A DNA stretch of 64,000 nt from Roseateles sp. SL47 (GCF_026625885.1 NZ_CP113068.1:3720001-3784000); one strand, 5' to 3'. Shown: positions 18,262 through 27,090, numbered from the stretch's first letter. A program made the numbers and translations. Notes: generated by a model from the sequence alone, not told the origin.

Positions 18262-19966
18262 GGCTGACCTCCGCCGAAGCCAGGCGTCCGGCCGGGTCGG
18301 CACTCGGGGCCGCTGGCGACGGTGGAGGAACGAGCGCCGCCTGATCGCGAGCCCGCAGCCCCAACCGGCGCGCCGCCAGCAGACAAACGCCACTCAACAC
18401 CAGCAGGCTCAGGTCCACTCCGGCCACCGGCCAGTAACCGGTGGAGATCGTGCGCAGCAGATGGTCCCCGGTGCTCACCGCATTGGCCACCACCGCCGCG
18501 ATGGCGATCAGGGCCACCACCCCGCATTGCTCCCGCCAAGCAGGATTCATGCGGCCTTGGGCCACCGCCCCGCCACGCAGGAAGGCATGCACCATGGCCA
18601 GCGCCCACACCCCCCAGAACACACGCTGCTCCCAATCACCTTTGCCCATCAGGTTCTCCGGCAGCAGCCGGTTGGACAGCAGCATCGCCACGGTGGCGAT
18701 CAGCATGCCGGTCATCGTGGTCACCGCCAGTGCATCCACGATCCGGCTGCCCTGGCCGCCGGCCTTGGCATGCTGCGCCTTGCGCTTTTCCACGAAGAAG
18801 ATGAAGCCTGTGGCGATGCAGACGCAACCGGTCAGCCCGCCCAGCACATAAAGCCAGCGCAGCAGCCAGTGGCGGAAGTGCTGCAGATGCAGGCCTTCCA
18901 GGAACTCATTGGTGCTGTCCACCGCCGTACGCGGTGGGTCTTCCCGCAGCAGTTCGCCAGTGCTGGCTTTGAAATGAATGCCTTCGCCGGTCAGCGCCAC
19001 ACGGTCGGTGCCCGCCCGGTAGACGCTGACGTAGGCATTGGCATCACCCGGGTGCTGCACTTGCAGATAGCCCACGTCACCCGCCATGCCCTTGGCCTGC
19101 CAGCGTTGCTGCGCCTGGGCCACCATCGCATCCACCGAGGCCATCGGCGCGGCCACCCCAGCAGGATCATGCGGCAGCCCGGTCTCGGAGGCTTCGATCT
19201 TCTCGCTCAACTCATGCAGCGGATTCAGCTGCGTATGGGCCACCGGAAAATAGAGGCCCGCAAAGATCACCAGCCCGGTGAAGGCAAAGAAGAAGTGAAA
19301 GGGCAGGGCGACAACACCGGTCAGGTTGTGCAGGTCCAGCGTGTTGCGCTGCGTGCTCTTGTTGCGCCGGAAGGTGAAGAACTCGCGGAAGATCTTGCGG
19401 TGCATCACCACGCCGCTCACCAGCGCGGCCAGCATCATCAGCGCCGCAAAACCCACCACCCAGGTGCCGAGATCCTTCCAGGTGACGTTCAGGCTGTAAT
19501 GCATGGGGTAGAACCACTGGCTGCCGATGGCCAGCTGGCTCTGCGGCAGCAGCTTGCCGTCGCGCGGGTCCATGGCATGCACGGCCCAGAGCGTTTCTTC
19601 CGGGTCCTTGGCATTCGGTACTGCAAAGCCCGCAAACACCGTGGCCACCGGGTCCCGATGGGTGGTGTAGACCCCCCAGGTCCGCACCACATCGAAGTGA
19701 GCCGGCAGCGGCCCGTTCACCCGGTCCTGGATGCCCGCCACGACGGCGGGGTCCGGTTGCATCTCCTCCAGCGCCGGCTTGAGCAACTTGTCAAAGGACG
19801 GCATGGGTTGCGGGTCAAAGCGCGATTGCGGGATCGACCAACGGTCGATCTCCCGGTCAAACACCGACAGCGACCCGAAGAAGAACACCACGATCAGCAC
19901 AAAGCCCAGCACCAGGCCGAACCAGGTGTGCAGCCAGGCCATGGAAAGACGGAAGCTCTGGAACAT
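18254..19966 (-). CDS. PepSY-associated transmembrane protein (putative ferric-siderophore reductase)
   Basis: This membrane protein of about 570 aa is of the PepSY_TM family. The first helix lies in SMAWLHTWFGLVLGFVLIVVFFFGSLSVFD, and paired helices surround periplasmic PepSY-like segments (HAMDPRDGKLLPQSQ, GIHFKASTGELLRED). Conserved histidines are in FYPMHYSLN, LDLHNLTGVVALPFHFFFAFTGLVIF and LEGLHLQHFRHWLLRWLYVLGG. Relatives are thought to reduce ferric siderophores at the inner membrane using haem ligated by such histidines. The ATG at 19966 has GGAGG seven bases upstream. It sits between DUF3649 and DUF3325 genes under a Fur-like box. Confidence 0.9.
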   Translation of the reverse strand: MFQSFRLSMAWLHTWFGLVLGFVLIVVFFFGSLSVFDREIDRWSIPQSRFDPQPMPSFDKLLKPALEEMQPDPAVVAGIQDRVNGPLPAHFDVVRTWGVYTTHRDPVATVFAGFAVPNAKDPEETLWAVHAMDPRDGKLLPQSQLAIGSQWFYPMHYSLNVTWKDLGTWVVGFAALMMLAALVSGVVMHRKIFREFFTFRRNKSTQRNTLDLHNLTGVVALPFHFFFAFTGLVIFAGLYFPVAHTQLNPLHELSEKIEASETGLPHDPAGVAAPMASVDAMVAQAQQRWQAKGMAGDVGYLQVQHPGDANAYVSVYRAGTDRVALTGEGIHFKASTGELLREDPPRTAVDSTNEFLEGLHLQHFRHWLLRWLYVLGGLTGCVCIATGFIFFVEKRKAQHAKAGGQGSRIVDALAVTTMTGMLIATVAMLLSNRLLPENLMGKGDWEQRVFWGVWALAMVHAFLRGGAVAQGRMNPAWREQCGVVALIAIAAVVANAVSTGDHLLRTISTGYWPVAGVDLSLLVLSGVCLLAARRLGLRARDQAALVPPPSPAAPSADPAGRLASAEVSHG

Positions 19967-19980
19967 GGGTCGACCTCCGT

Positions 19981-20292
19981 TCAAACCAGGGCGTGCTGCA
20001 CCAGCGCAGCCGCCCCTGCCATCACGCCCGCGCCCACCAGCAGCACGGCCCACACGCGGGCCACGCTGCGGGCGGCAAAGGCCCACAGGAACACCACCAG
20101 AAACACCAGCATGCCCACCATGGCCGACAAGTGCTCGGCGTCATGGAAGGACATGCCGGCGGCGTAGGCCCCCGCGATCAGCAGGGCCACAAAGCCCCAG
20201 GAGAAGACATATCCGCCGCCGACCGCCGCGCCGATGCGCAGGATCAGGGGCAGGGCCAGCGTGAAGCGGCTCAAGGTGTTGGACGTATTCAT
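19981..20292 (-). CDS. DUF3649-type iron-uptake membrane protein
   Basis: This protein of about 103 aa has three helices (LALPLILRIGAAVGGGYVFSWGFVALLIAGAYAAGM, LSAMVGMLVFLVVFLWAFAARSV, WAVLLVGAGVMAGAAALVQHAL). The start at MNTSNTLSRF is the first ATG that gives a normal opening; a longer in-frame extension would be basic and atypical. It is the first gene of the operon, with the PepSY gene 14 bp downstream and a Fur-box-like element 74 bp upstream. The function within iron acquisition is unknown. Confidence 0.82.
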   Translation of the reverse strand: MNTSNTLSRFTLALPLILRIGAAVGGGYVFSWGFVALLIAGAYAAGMSFHDAEHLSAMVGMLVFLVVFLWAFAARSVARVWAVLLVGAGVMAGAAALVQHALV

Positions 20293-20365
20293 GGTGTGGT
20301 GGCGGCAAGACGGCGGCTTCCGGGACAAGAGTCGCACCGGCCGAAGCCTGGAGTGTCCTACACAA

Positions 20366-20380
20366 TGAGAATGATTCCTA
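20366..20380. promoter_or_regulatory. Putative Fur box
   Basis: TGAGAAT-G-ATTCCTA is a 7-1-7 imperfect inverted repeat close to the Fur consensus TGATAAT-N-ATTATCA. It lies between the DUF3649 operon and the divergent cyclotransferase gene, nearer the former. Iron repression of the DUF3649-PepSY-DUF3325 operon is the natural reading. Confidence 0.72.
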
Positions 20381-20503
20381 ACAAGCCGCACAGAAAAAAC
20401 GGGAATGTCGATGGGGGATTCCGTTGGGTGGGCGCTTTGCGATCAGTCGTCCGGGCCGGTGGGCGGAATCGTGTAGATTGCGGGGCCTCCCACTGGAACT
20501 CTC

Positions 20504-21337
20504 ATGCGCACCATCCTGTCTTCCATGGGCCGCAGGGCCTTGATCTCCTGGGCTGGCAAGTGCCTGCTGGCCACTGGCGCGCTGGCGCTGCACCTCCAGG
20601 CGCCGGCGGCGGACGCCAGCATCCCCATCTACACCGTCAAGGTGGTCAAGGCGTATCCGCACGACCGTGGGGCCTTCACCGAAGGCCTGTTTTTCAAGGA
20701 AGGCTTCCTCTACGAGAGCACCGGCCTGAAGGGCCACTCCACCATCCGCAAGGTGAAGCTGGAGACCGGTGAGGTGGTGATGGACACCAGCCTGCCGGCC
20801 GAAGTGTTTGGAGAAGGCATCACGCACTGGGGGGACCGCATCATCGGGCTGACCTGGACGGACCAGGTGGGCTATGTGCTGGACGCGAGCAACTTCAAGC
20901 TGTGGCGCAAGTTCAGCTATGGCGGCGAGGGCTGGGGCATCACGCAGAACGGCCGCGAGCTGATCATGAGCGACGGTACGCCGGAGCTGCGATTCATCGA
21001 TCCGGTGTCGTTCAAGGAAACCCGCCGTGTGCGGGTCACCGCCGGTGGCAAACCGGTGGAGAAGCTCAATGAGCTGGAATGGGTGGACGGCGAGGTGCTG
21101 GCCAACATCTGGCAGACCGAACGCATCGCGCGCATCGACCCTGCCAGTGGCAAAGTCACCGGGTGGATCGACCTGACCGGGCTGATGCCGGAGCGCAACC
21201 CCGAGGCGCAGGGGGAGGACGTGGCCAACGGCATCGCCTACGACGCCAAGACCAAGCGCCTGTTCGTGACCGGCAAACTCTGGCCGAAGCTGTTTGAGGT
21301 TCAGCTGGTCAAGGGCGGCGCCGGCCCGCGGCGCTGA
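20504..21337 (+). CDS. Glutaminyl-peptide cyclotransferase (bacterial/plant beta-propeller type), exported
   Basis: This 277-residue protein has an N-terminal signal peptide (RRALISWAGKCLLATGALALHLQAPAADA). It then carries the Glu_cyclase_2 family pattern: VVKAYPHDRGAFTEGLFFKEGFLYESTGLKGHSTIRKV, FGEGITHWGDRIIGLTWTDQ, GEGWGITQNGRELIMSDGT, LNELEWVDGEVLANIWQTERIARIDP, and ANGIAYDAKTKRLFVTGKLWPKLFEV. Family enzymes convert N-terminal glutamine of peptides to pyroglutamate, probably here in the periplasm. It stands alone, divergent from the iron operon. Confidence 0.93.
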   Translation: MRTILSSMGRRALISWAGKCLLATGALALHLQAPAADASIPIYTVKVVKAYPHDRGAFTEGLFFKEGFLYESTGLKGHSTIRKVKLETGEVVMDTSLPAEVFGEGITHWGDRIIGLTWTDQVGYVLDASNFKLWRKFSYGGEGWGITQNGRELIMSDGTPELRFIDPVSFKETRRVRVTAGGKPVEKLNELEWVDGEVLANIWQTERIARIDPASGKVTGWIDLTGLMPERNPEAQGEDVANGIAYDAKTKRLFVTGKLWPKLFEVQLVKGGAGPRR

Positions 21338-21365
21338 GGTGGCTGGGCCGCAGGCCCCAGCCGTC

Positions 21366-21827
21366 TCAATCCATCTGCTTGCGCAGCATCACCGCCTTGT
21401 CGCGGTAGTACTGGGCCGACGCCTTGTTGCCCTCGGCATCAAAGCGGGTGGCGGCTTGGTCGGCTGCCTTGGCCGCCTCTTCAAAGGCGCTGATCGCAGG
21501 CCAGCGTTCATCCGTGGCCGGCAGCTTGCCCTGCTGGAAATGGCCGGCCAGGAAACCCTGGTTGGGCTCTTCCACCACGCCCAGCAGCATGTCGCCCTTG
21601 GAAGCGCGGCCCAGGAACATGCGTTTGACGCTGCTGCCTTGCTGCTCCTTCAGAATGCCCAGACCATCGGCGTTGTCGCCGATGCACGCACCCTCCCAGC
21701 GGACCGCCGCAGCGGACCATCCTTCGGGCAGGGTCTGGACCCGGCAGGCGGCCCAGGTGGCTGGGCTGGCGGCGGCCAGCAGCACGGAGCAGAGGGACGT
21801 GAGGAGCAGGGAGGAACGTGAGCGCAT
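21366..21827 (-). CDS. Hypothetical exported protein
   Basis: This is a protein of about 153 aa with a clear signal peptide at the chosen start (RSRSSLLLTSLCSVLLAAASPATWA|ACRV). The mature part contains a Cys pair (ACRV...GACIGDN). The C-terminal helical stretch is rich in Ala/Lys/Asp (ISAFEEAAKAADQAATRFDAEGNKASAQYYRDKAVMLRKQ) and may form a helical hairpin. I recognise no family. It converges with the cyclotransferase gene. Confidence 0.65.
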   Translation of the reverse strand: MRSRSSLLLTSLCSVLLAAASPATWAACRVQTLPEGWSAAAVRWEGACIGDNADGLGILKEQQGSSVKRMFLGRASKGDMLLGVVEEPNQGFLAGHFQQGKLPATDERWPAISAFEEAAKAADQAATRFDAEGNKASAQYYRDKAVMLRKQMD

Positions 21828-22135
21828 GAGGACTGCAGTGAACAACAGGATGAAGCCAGGATAGCTGCAGCACAGGCGCCGCGGCAGGGGGGAAGGTCTC
21901 CAACTGCAACCAGGTGACCCGCCAACAACATCCGCTTGCAGAAGACATCGCAGGGGTGCGGCTCGTGTGCAAAAGTGCGCGGTGCGGCCCCGGGTCACTG
22001 CGGATAAGTCTGCGGGCTTGAGGCACCCTCTGGATCAGCCTTGCTGCGGGGATCGGAATTTCCGGATCTTTACTGCGGGAATCCGGGAGAATCCCCGGCT
22101 TCGGATCGATCCCGATCCTCTCCCAAGCATCCGGA

Positions 22136-23398
22136 ATGAACCACAACACTCCGAGCCGCGCGACGGCCTGGTGGATTTGCGCCCTGGTGGCTGCAGCGCT
22201 GTACGGCAACTACTACGTCTATGACTCGATCGGCCCGGTGGCCGATGCCTTGCAGACCCAACGGGGGTTCAGTGATGCCCAGGTGGGCCTGCTCAATGCG
22301 GTCTACAGCCTGCCCAACGTCGTGTTGATCCTGCTCGGCGGCGTGCTGGTGGACCGATTCGGAGCCGCCAAGGTGACCTTGGGCACCGCCGCGATCTGCT
22401 TTGCCGGTGCGCTGCTGACGGCGCTGAGCCCCAGCTTTGAAGGCATGGTCGCCGGACGCTTGCTGTTCGGCATCGGGGCCGAGACGTTTGGCATCTCCAC
22501 CTTGGCCGTGCTGGCTCAATACTTTGCCGGCGGCAATGTGGCTTTCACGATGGGCCTGGCCTTGTCGCTGGGGCGGCTGGGGTCGTATTCCACCGACATG
22601 TCGCCGACCTGGTTCCCGCATGCCTACGCGCAAGGCTGGCAACCGCCGCTGCTGATTGCGGCGGCGATGGGCGCAGCGTCGCTGGGCGCATCGGTGTTGT
22701 ATTGGTGGCTGGACCGCCGCGTGGAGGCGTCGGCCAAGCATGACGTCCAAGCTCAAGCGCAGCCCTTCGTGTGGCGGGACCTGCTGCATTTCGGCAAGGC
22801 CTATTGGTATCTGCTGATCCTGTGCGTGCTCTGGTATAGCGTGATCCTGGCGTTCCGCAGCACCTTCTCCATCAAGTACTTCCAGCATGTGCACGGGCTG
22901 GATCTCGCAGCCGCCGGGGAACTGAACAGCTATGTGTTCCTGGCGGCCGTGTTTGCGACACCGGCCTTCGGCTGGTTGTGTGACCGGGTCGGACGGTATG
23001 CCCCGTTCCTGGCCTTCGGGGCGGTGCTGCTGCCGATTGCATTGGCGGTGATGGTGCTGAGTTCCGGTGGCTTGGAGGTGTCCACCGCGCTGATGGGCAT
23101 CAGTTACTCGTTGGTGCCGGCCGTCATGTGGCCGCTGGCCAGCAAGGTGGTGGCCCCCGCACGTTTCGGGACGGCCATTGGCTTGATGTGGGTGGTGCAA
23201 AACGCCGGCATTGGCGGCGCCAATCTGGTGGCCGGCTGGCTCAATACACGTGCGGGCGCCAGTGCGCAAAATCCGGCCGGTTATGACGCGATGATGTGGT
23301 TCTTCGGCACCTGCAGCCTGGTGGGCGCGGTGTTTGCGCTGGTGCTGTGGGCCACGGCGGGCCGCAAGCATCAGGAGCTGCAGGCTCGGCAGGCCTGA
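22136..23398 (+). CDS. MFS transporter
   Basis: This 420-residue protein has about twelve hydrophobic helices. The loop signature between helices 2 and 3 is GGVLVDRFGAAKV, and GWLCDRVGRYAPF lies in the equivalent place of the second half. The N-terminal pattern (YGNYYVYDSIGPVADALQTQRGFSDAQVGLLNAVYSLPNVVLILLGG) resembles the MFSD1-like branch. The substrate cannot be assigned. It is a single gene with no obvious partner. Confidence 0.9.
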   Translation: MNHNTPSRATAWWICALVAAALYGNYYVYDSIGPVADALQTQRGFSDAQVGLLNAVYSLPNVVLILLGGVLVDRFGAAKVTLGTAAICFAGALLTALSPSFEGMVAGRLLFGIGAETFGISTLAVLAQYFAGGNVAFTMGLALSLGRLGSYSTDMSPTWFPHAYAQGWQPPLLIAAAMGAASLGASVLYWWLDRRVEASAKHDVQAQAQPFVWRDLLHFGKAYWYLLILCVLWYSVILAFRSTFSIKYFQHVHGLDLAAAGELNSYVFLAAVFATPAFGWLCDRVGRYAPFLAFGAVLLPIALAVMVLSSGGLEVSTALMGISYSLVPAVMWPLASKVVAPARFGTAIGLMWVVQNAGIGGANLVAGWLNTRAGASAQNPAGYDAMMWFFGTCSLVGAVFALVLWATAGRKHQELQARQA

Positions 23399-23424
23399 AC
23401 TCCGCAGCGCCTGAGCCGCTGAGC

Positions 23425-23520
23425 CACTGAACGCCCGAGCCACTGAACGCCCGAGCCACTGAGCGCCCGAGCCACTGAGCGCCCGGGCCACTGAGCGCCC
23501 AAGCCACAGAGCGCCCGAGC
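23425..23520. repeat. 16-bp tandem repeat, six copies
   Basis: The unit CACTGARCGCCCGAGC is repeated six times head to tail with one or two substitutions per copy, and a partial unit precedes the array. It starts 27 bp after the MFS stop codon. Each unit resembles half of a GC-rich hairpin. It is too short and gapless to be a CRISPR. Confidence 0.9.
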
Positions 23521-23580
23521 GCCCGGGTCCTTGACCGCACATCCGAGTCGTCGCGGGAGCGACCACTCGGCAGCGGCCTC

Positions 23581-23724
23581 TCACACCCCCGCACTCCCAC
23601 CTTCCATCACGCGCCACATGGCACTGGAGGCCCGCAGGCCGCTGCGGGCAAAGCTCGCCTTGAATGCGGGGCCGATACGGCGAAGGGCGGCACACACCCG
23701 TGTGAGCAGGGTCAGAGCAATCAT
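23581..23724 (-). CDS. Small hypothetical protein (possible)
   Basis: This is a 47-codon frame beginning MIALTLLTRVCAALRRIGPAFK and rich in Ala/Arg. AGGAG lies six bases upstream of its ATG, the main reason for listing it. It has a short amphipathic or hydrophobic N-terminus. No family is recognised, and it could be spurious. Confidence 0.3.
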   Translation of the reverse strand: MIALTLLTRVCAALRRIGPAFKASFARSGLRASSAMWRVMEGGSAGV

Positions 23725-24273
23725 GAACTTCTCCTTGGACATCCTCTGCAGCGGGTTTGCTGCGTTGGCATGGTTCAAAGCGTGCGCCTGCACGGAGTGG
23801 TGCGCTTTGCCTTGAATCAAGGTCAGAGGCGCATGGCTCGTGTTCTCGGCTCAGGCCTGCGATTGGTCAACACCTAGAACGGCAGTGGACAAAGTGCGCC
23901 CTTTGCCGTGCGCCACCTCACAACTGTCCGCACAAACCTCGATTTTGTTTTTTATGTATCGCTGCTTGGTGAGTGGTGCTTGCCAATTTCACTTTATTCA
24001 ATGTGGCGGTGGCCGTCATATTGATTGCAGGTAACGGATCTTCTTATTTATCAAGGACCGTACCTTCTTTAGTTTTTGGGCAGTCGTTATCCTGACGCTG
24101 TCGCGAAATCAGAAGGCGATCGAAATTCGGGTTCATCAAGGCAAAAAATATTGCTGAGCCGGCTCCCCAACCGGTTTGTTTCGAGTCGCCCGCTTCGCGT
24201 TCCTATTGGTGTTTTTGACTCCTGGTCTCCCTCGTGGGATCAGGCCTGGCCCCGCCGTGGCCGTTTGCCGGAA
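23725..24273. other. Upstream region of the cycloserine-like cluster
   Basis: This stretch of about 550 bp is AT-richer than its surroundings (for example the T-rich run near 23940-23960 and 24035-24075) and probably carries the promoter of the cluster. No convincing gene, RNA or repeat was seen. The 9-bp operator-like half-site found in the exporter/regulator gap was not seen here. Confidence 0.5.
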
Positions 24274-25050
24274 ATGTCATCAATGAACGGGTTTTTTCAA
24301 CCGCTTGTCAGTCAGGTGGAAATATCCAGAGCGTCCCCGGACTGGTGCTTTGAGATACTGTGTGAGTTGGAGTCAAGGCTTGCTGGAGATTCCGGATTTC
24401 CCTGCGTTTTCTCAAAGAATGCCTTCAAGAAGAAACTCATTAAATTCATCTTCGTTGAAGGGGTCGATGCCGCAGGTATTCGCCATCTGGCCGAGGGCTT
24501 GAAGCAATATGTGGAACTGTCCCGCCAATGGGATGGAGCCTTGGACACTGCTTATCCACTGATCGTCGCGTTTTCACGTGACGTCATTCAGGCCGATGCC
24601 GTGGCGGCCTATCACGCCTTTGGCTGGCGCGTGCTGCAGGCGCTGCACGAGGTGGACCCCGCACCATGGCCACAGGGTGTTGGCCAGGACCCGAATGCGG
24701 CGGACTGGTCCATGTGCTTCAACGGCATGCCCCTGTTCTGCAACATGAGCAACCCGGCGCACCTGGCGCGCAAGAGTCGCCATCTGGGCCGCCATTTCAT
24801 GCTGGTCATCAACCCGCGGGACCGCTTCGATGTCTTCGCGGGCAACACCCCCGGTGGCCGGAAGGTCCGCGCCAACATCCGCCAGCGCATCGAACGCTAC
24901 GACGGCCAGCCGCATGCACCGCAGCTCGGCTTCTTCGGTGCCGAGAGCCGTGAGTGGTGGCAATACGGGCTGTTGGATGACAACAGCGCCCGCCAGGACC
25001 AGTGCCCCTTCCTGTTCCGTTCTTCCACAAGGACCTCTCGCCATGATTGA
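24274..25050 (+). CDS. dcsA: DcsA/GntA-like heme-dependent guanidino N-hydroxylase (YqcI/YcgG family)
   Basis: This protein of about 258 aa has the YqcI/YcgG family pattern. FPCVFSKNAFKKKLIKFIFVEG lies in the N-terminal third, and CFNGMPLFCNMSNPAHLARKSRHLGRHFMLVINPRDRFDVFAG toward the C-terminal half. Members include DcsA of D-cycloserine synthesis, which hydroxylates the guanidino nitrogen of L-arginine, and GntA of guanitoxin synthesis; both are heme-dependent. Immediate overlap (eight bases) with a DcsB-like gene and the downstream dcsD/E/G homologues argue for the arginine N-hydroxylase role. The start could be 24274 or 24283; an in-frame extension further upstream looks non-coding. The symbol follows from context plus family and is inferred. 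Confidence 0.82.
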   Translation: MSSMNGFFQPLVSQVEISRASPDWCFEILCELESRLAGDSGFPCVFSKNAFKKKLIKFIFVEGVDAAGIRHLAEGLKQYVELSRQWDGALDTAYPLIVAFSRDVIQADAVAAYHAFGWRVLQALHEVDPAPWPQGVGQDPNAADWSMCFNGMPLFCNMSNPAHLARKSRHLGRHFMLVINPRDRFDVFAGNTPGGRKVRANIRQRIERYDGQPHAPQLGFFGAESREWWQYGLLDDNSARQDQCPFLFRSSTRTSRHD

Positions 25051-25861
25051 ACTCATCGTTTCTCAAGGCCGTGTGGCCGACCGCGCCCCGCGCATGATCG
25101 AAGGTGCCGCACGCACCGCCCAGGCGCTGAGCCAGCGCTACGGCATGGCAACGCGCACGGTTGGCTGCCCCCAGCCCGCTGCACAGGACGACTGGCGCGA
25201 AAGCCTGCCGCAGGCTCGTGAGACGCTGAAAGGCCTGCAGGCCGCCGTGCAGGCGAGCGTCCGTCAAGGGCCGTTGACGGTGATGCTTTCCAACACCTGC
25301 TCGGCCAGCCTGGCCAGCCTGCCGGTGGTGGCCCGTGAGCATCCGGACGCCGTGGTGCTCTGGATCGACGCACACGGGGATTTCAACACCCCGGACACCA
25401 CCGATTCCGGCTATTTGGGCGGCATGGTGCTGGCGGGGGCCTGCGGGCTGTGGGACAGCGGCCATGGTGCCGGTCTGCAGCCGCGCCAGGTGGTGCTGGT
25501 CGGGGCGCGCGATATCGACGATCAGGAGCGGGCCCTGCTGGCAGATGCCGGGGTGCGCATCCTGCCCCCCGCCGCCGTCACGCCCGAAGCTGTGCTGGCG
25601 GCCATCGGCGATGCACCGGTGTGGGTGCACATCGACTGGGATGTCTTGGATCCCGGCCATCTACCCGCCGACTACTCGGTCCCCAACGGTTTGCATCCCC
25701 ACCAGATTCGCGCCTTGTTCGAGGCGATTCCGGCCGCGCAACTGCGTGGCATGGAACTGGCCGAGTTCAATGCTTCGCTCGATGAAGCGGTGAATGCCTC
25801 CGCGCTGGCGGTGATCCTGGACATCGTCGCGCCGGTGTTTCAGCGGCTCGGCGCTGCCTGA
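25043..25861 (+). CDS. dcsB: DcsB-like N-omega-hydroxy-L-arginine amidinohydrolase (arginase superfamily)
   Basis: This 272-residue ureohydrolase-fold protein would release hydroxyurea and ornithine from N-hydroxyarginine. Metal ligands are Asp109, His111 and Asp113 (IDAHGDF) and Asp198 and Asp200 (HIDWDVLDP). The segment equivalent to the arginase GGDHS motif reads SNTCS, placing Cys86 where canonical arginases have a histidine ligand. As far as I recall this substitution is characteristic of DcsB and leaves a mononuclear Mn site. The ATG overlaps the end of dcsA by eight bases, with AAGGA nine bases upstream. Confidence 0.9.
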   Translation: MIELIVSQGRVADRAPRMIEGAARTAQALSQRYGMATRTVGCPQPAAQDDWRESLPQARETLKGLQAAVQASVRQGPLTVMLSNTCSASLASLPVVAREHPDAVVLWIDAHGDFNTPDTTDSGYLGGMVLAGACGLWDSGHGAGLQPRQVVLVGARDIDDQERALLADAGVRILPPAAVTPEAVLAAIGDAPVWVHIDWDVLDPGHLPADYSVPNGLHPHQIRALFEAIPAAQLRGMELAEFNASLDEAVNASALAVILDIVAPVFQRLGAA

Positions 25862-26035
25862 GCGCGTTGAGGGGCAGGTCGCAAGCAGAGCCGCAGCGGC
25901 CCCGCCGCCCAGCCTCCGCTGACCTGCCACCGACCCGCGACCGACCCGCATCCACCCCACACCCAAACGGACCCACGCATCCCCTCAATCCCTCCCCCCT
26001 CAGACCAATCTCCAACCACCCTCAAGGACACCCTC

Positions 26036-27043
26036 ATGGCTCTCTACAACAGCATCCTCGACACCATCGGCCGTACCCCCATCGTCAAACTGCACCGGGT
26101 CGCGCCACCGCATGTCAGCCTGTATGTGAAGGTTGAATCGTTCAATCCAGGCGGCTCGGTGAAGGACCGCCTCGCCCTGGCGGTGGTGCTGGACGCCGAA
26201 TCCAAGGGTCTTCTCAAGCCTGGTGACACCCTCTGCGAGTGCACCTCCGGCAATGTTGGCATTGCACTGGCCATGGTGGCGGCGGCGCGAGGTTATCGAT
26301 TCGTGGCGGTGATGTCCGATTCCTACTCCCTCGAGCGGCGCAAATTGATCCGGGCGTATGGCGGCAAGGTGCTGCTGTTCCCGGCGGCGCTGGGCAGCAG
26401 TGGTGGCAACCGCATTGCCGATGAACTGGCCGACCGCCACGGCTGGTTCCGTGCCCGCCAGTTCGACAACCCTGCCAACCCGGCCTATCACCGCGAGACC
26501 ACGGCTGCCGAGATCCTCAGCGACTTTGCGGGCAAGCGCCTGGACTACTTCGTCACCGGCTTCGGCACCACCGGCACCCTGACCGGGGTGGGCCAGATGC
26601 TGAAGCTGGCGCGGCCGCGCGTGCGTGTGGTGGCGGCAGAACCGGCCAATGCGGCGGTGTTGGCCGGGCAGGCGTGGAATGTCCATCAGATCCAGGGTTG
26701 GGCCCCCAACTTCGTGCCCAGTGTGCTGGACCCGAGCGTGATTGATGAACTGCGGCCCATTGACGAGCGGGTGGGGCGTGACACCTCACGCCGCCTGGCC
26801 GCCGAGGAGGGGATTTTTGTCGGCATCTCTGCCGGGGCCACAGTGGCCACGGCCCTGGACGTGGCGCGAGGCGCGCCTGAAGGCTCCGTGCTGCTGGCCA
26901 TGCTGCCCGACACCGGCGAGCGATATCTCTCCACCTTTTTGCTGGAGGGCATGAATGAGGGATCGGACGACGAGTGGCTGAGCGCCCTCGGCGGTCCGTC
27001 CGTCGCCACCTTGGTGGAAGCCGCCGCGCCGCAAACCGTCTGA
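26036..27043 (+). CDS. dcsD: DcsD-like O-ureido-L-serine synthase (cysteine synthase family)
   Basis: This 335-residue PLP fold-type II enzyme is of the OASS family. The Schiff-base lysine lies in NPGGSVKDRLA and the substrate-binding loop reads CTSGNVGIALAMV, where CysK has TSGNTG. Other signatures are the MSDSYSLERRKLIRAYGGKVLLFP segment, GFGTTGTLTGVGQML and GISAGATVATAL. In the D-cycloserine pathway this enzyme joins hydroxyurea to O-acetyl-L-serine. It can be confused with a housekeeping cysK, but it lies between the hydroxyurea-forming dcsB and the serine acetyltransferase dcsE. AAGGA lies seven bases before the ATG. The 174-bp gap before it is C-rich and holds nothing evident. Confidence 0.9.
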   Translation: MALYNSILDTIGRTPIVKLHRVAPPHVSLYVKVESFNPGGSVKDRLALAVVLDAESKGLLKPGDTLCECTSGNVGIALAMVAAARGYRFVAVMSDSYSLERRKLIRAYGGKVLLFPAALGSSGGNRIADELADRHGWFRARQFDNPANPAYHRETTAAEILSDFAGKRLDYFVTGFGTTGTLTGVGQMLKLARPRVRVVAAEPANAAVLAGQAWNVHQIQGWAPNFVPSVLDPSVIDELRPIDERVGRDTSRRLAAEEGIFVGISAGATVATALDVARGAPEGSVLLAMLPDTGERYLSTFLLEGMNEGSDDEWLSALGGPSVATLVEAAAPQTV

Positions 27044-27070
27044 GTGGCCGGCCCGCGCAGCACCCGGCTT

Positions 27071-27090
27071 CTCATCTCATCTCATCTCAT
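27071..27090. repeat. Pentanucleotide repeat (CTCAT)4 upstream of dcsE
   Basis: Four perfect CTCAT units lie in the 69-bp gap between dcsD and dcsE, about 20 bp upstream of the AGGAG of dcsE. A length change by slippage would alter spacing, not frame. Confidence 0.8.

Noticed and set aside
23425..23520. CRISPR-like array
   Set aside because: Repeats are 16 bp, directly adjacent and without spacers, and there are no cas genes.
26036..27043. Housekeeping cysteine synthase CysK
   Set aside because: The gene is embedded among four other dcs homologues and has TSGNVG instead of TSGNTG. Context favours O-ureidoserine synthase, though phylogeny should confirm.
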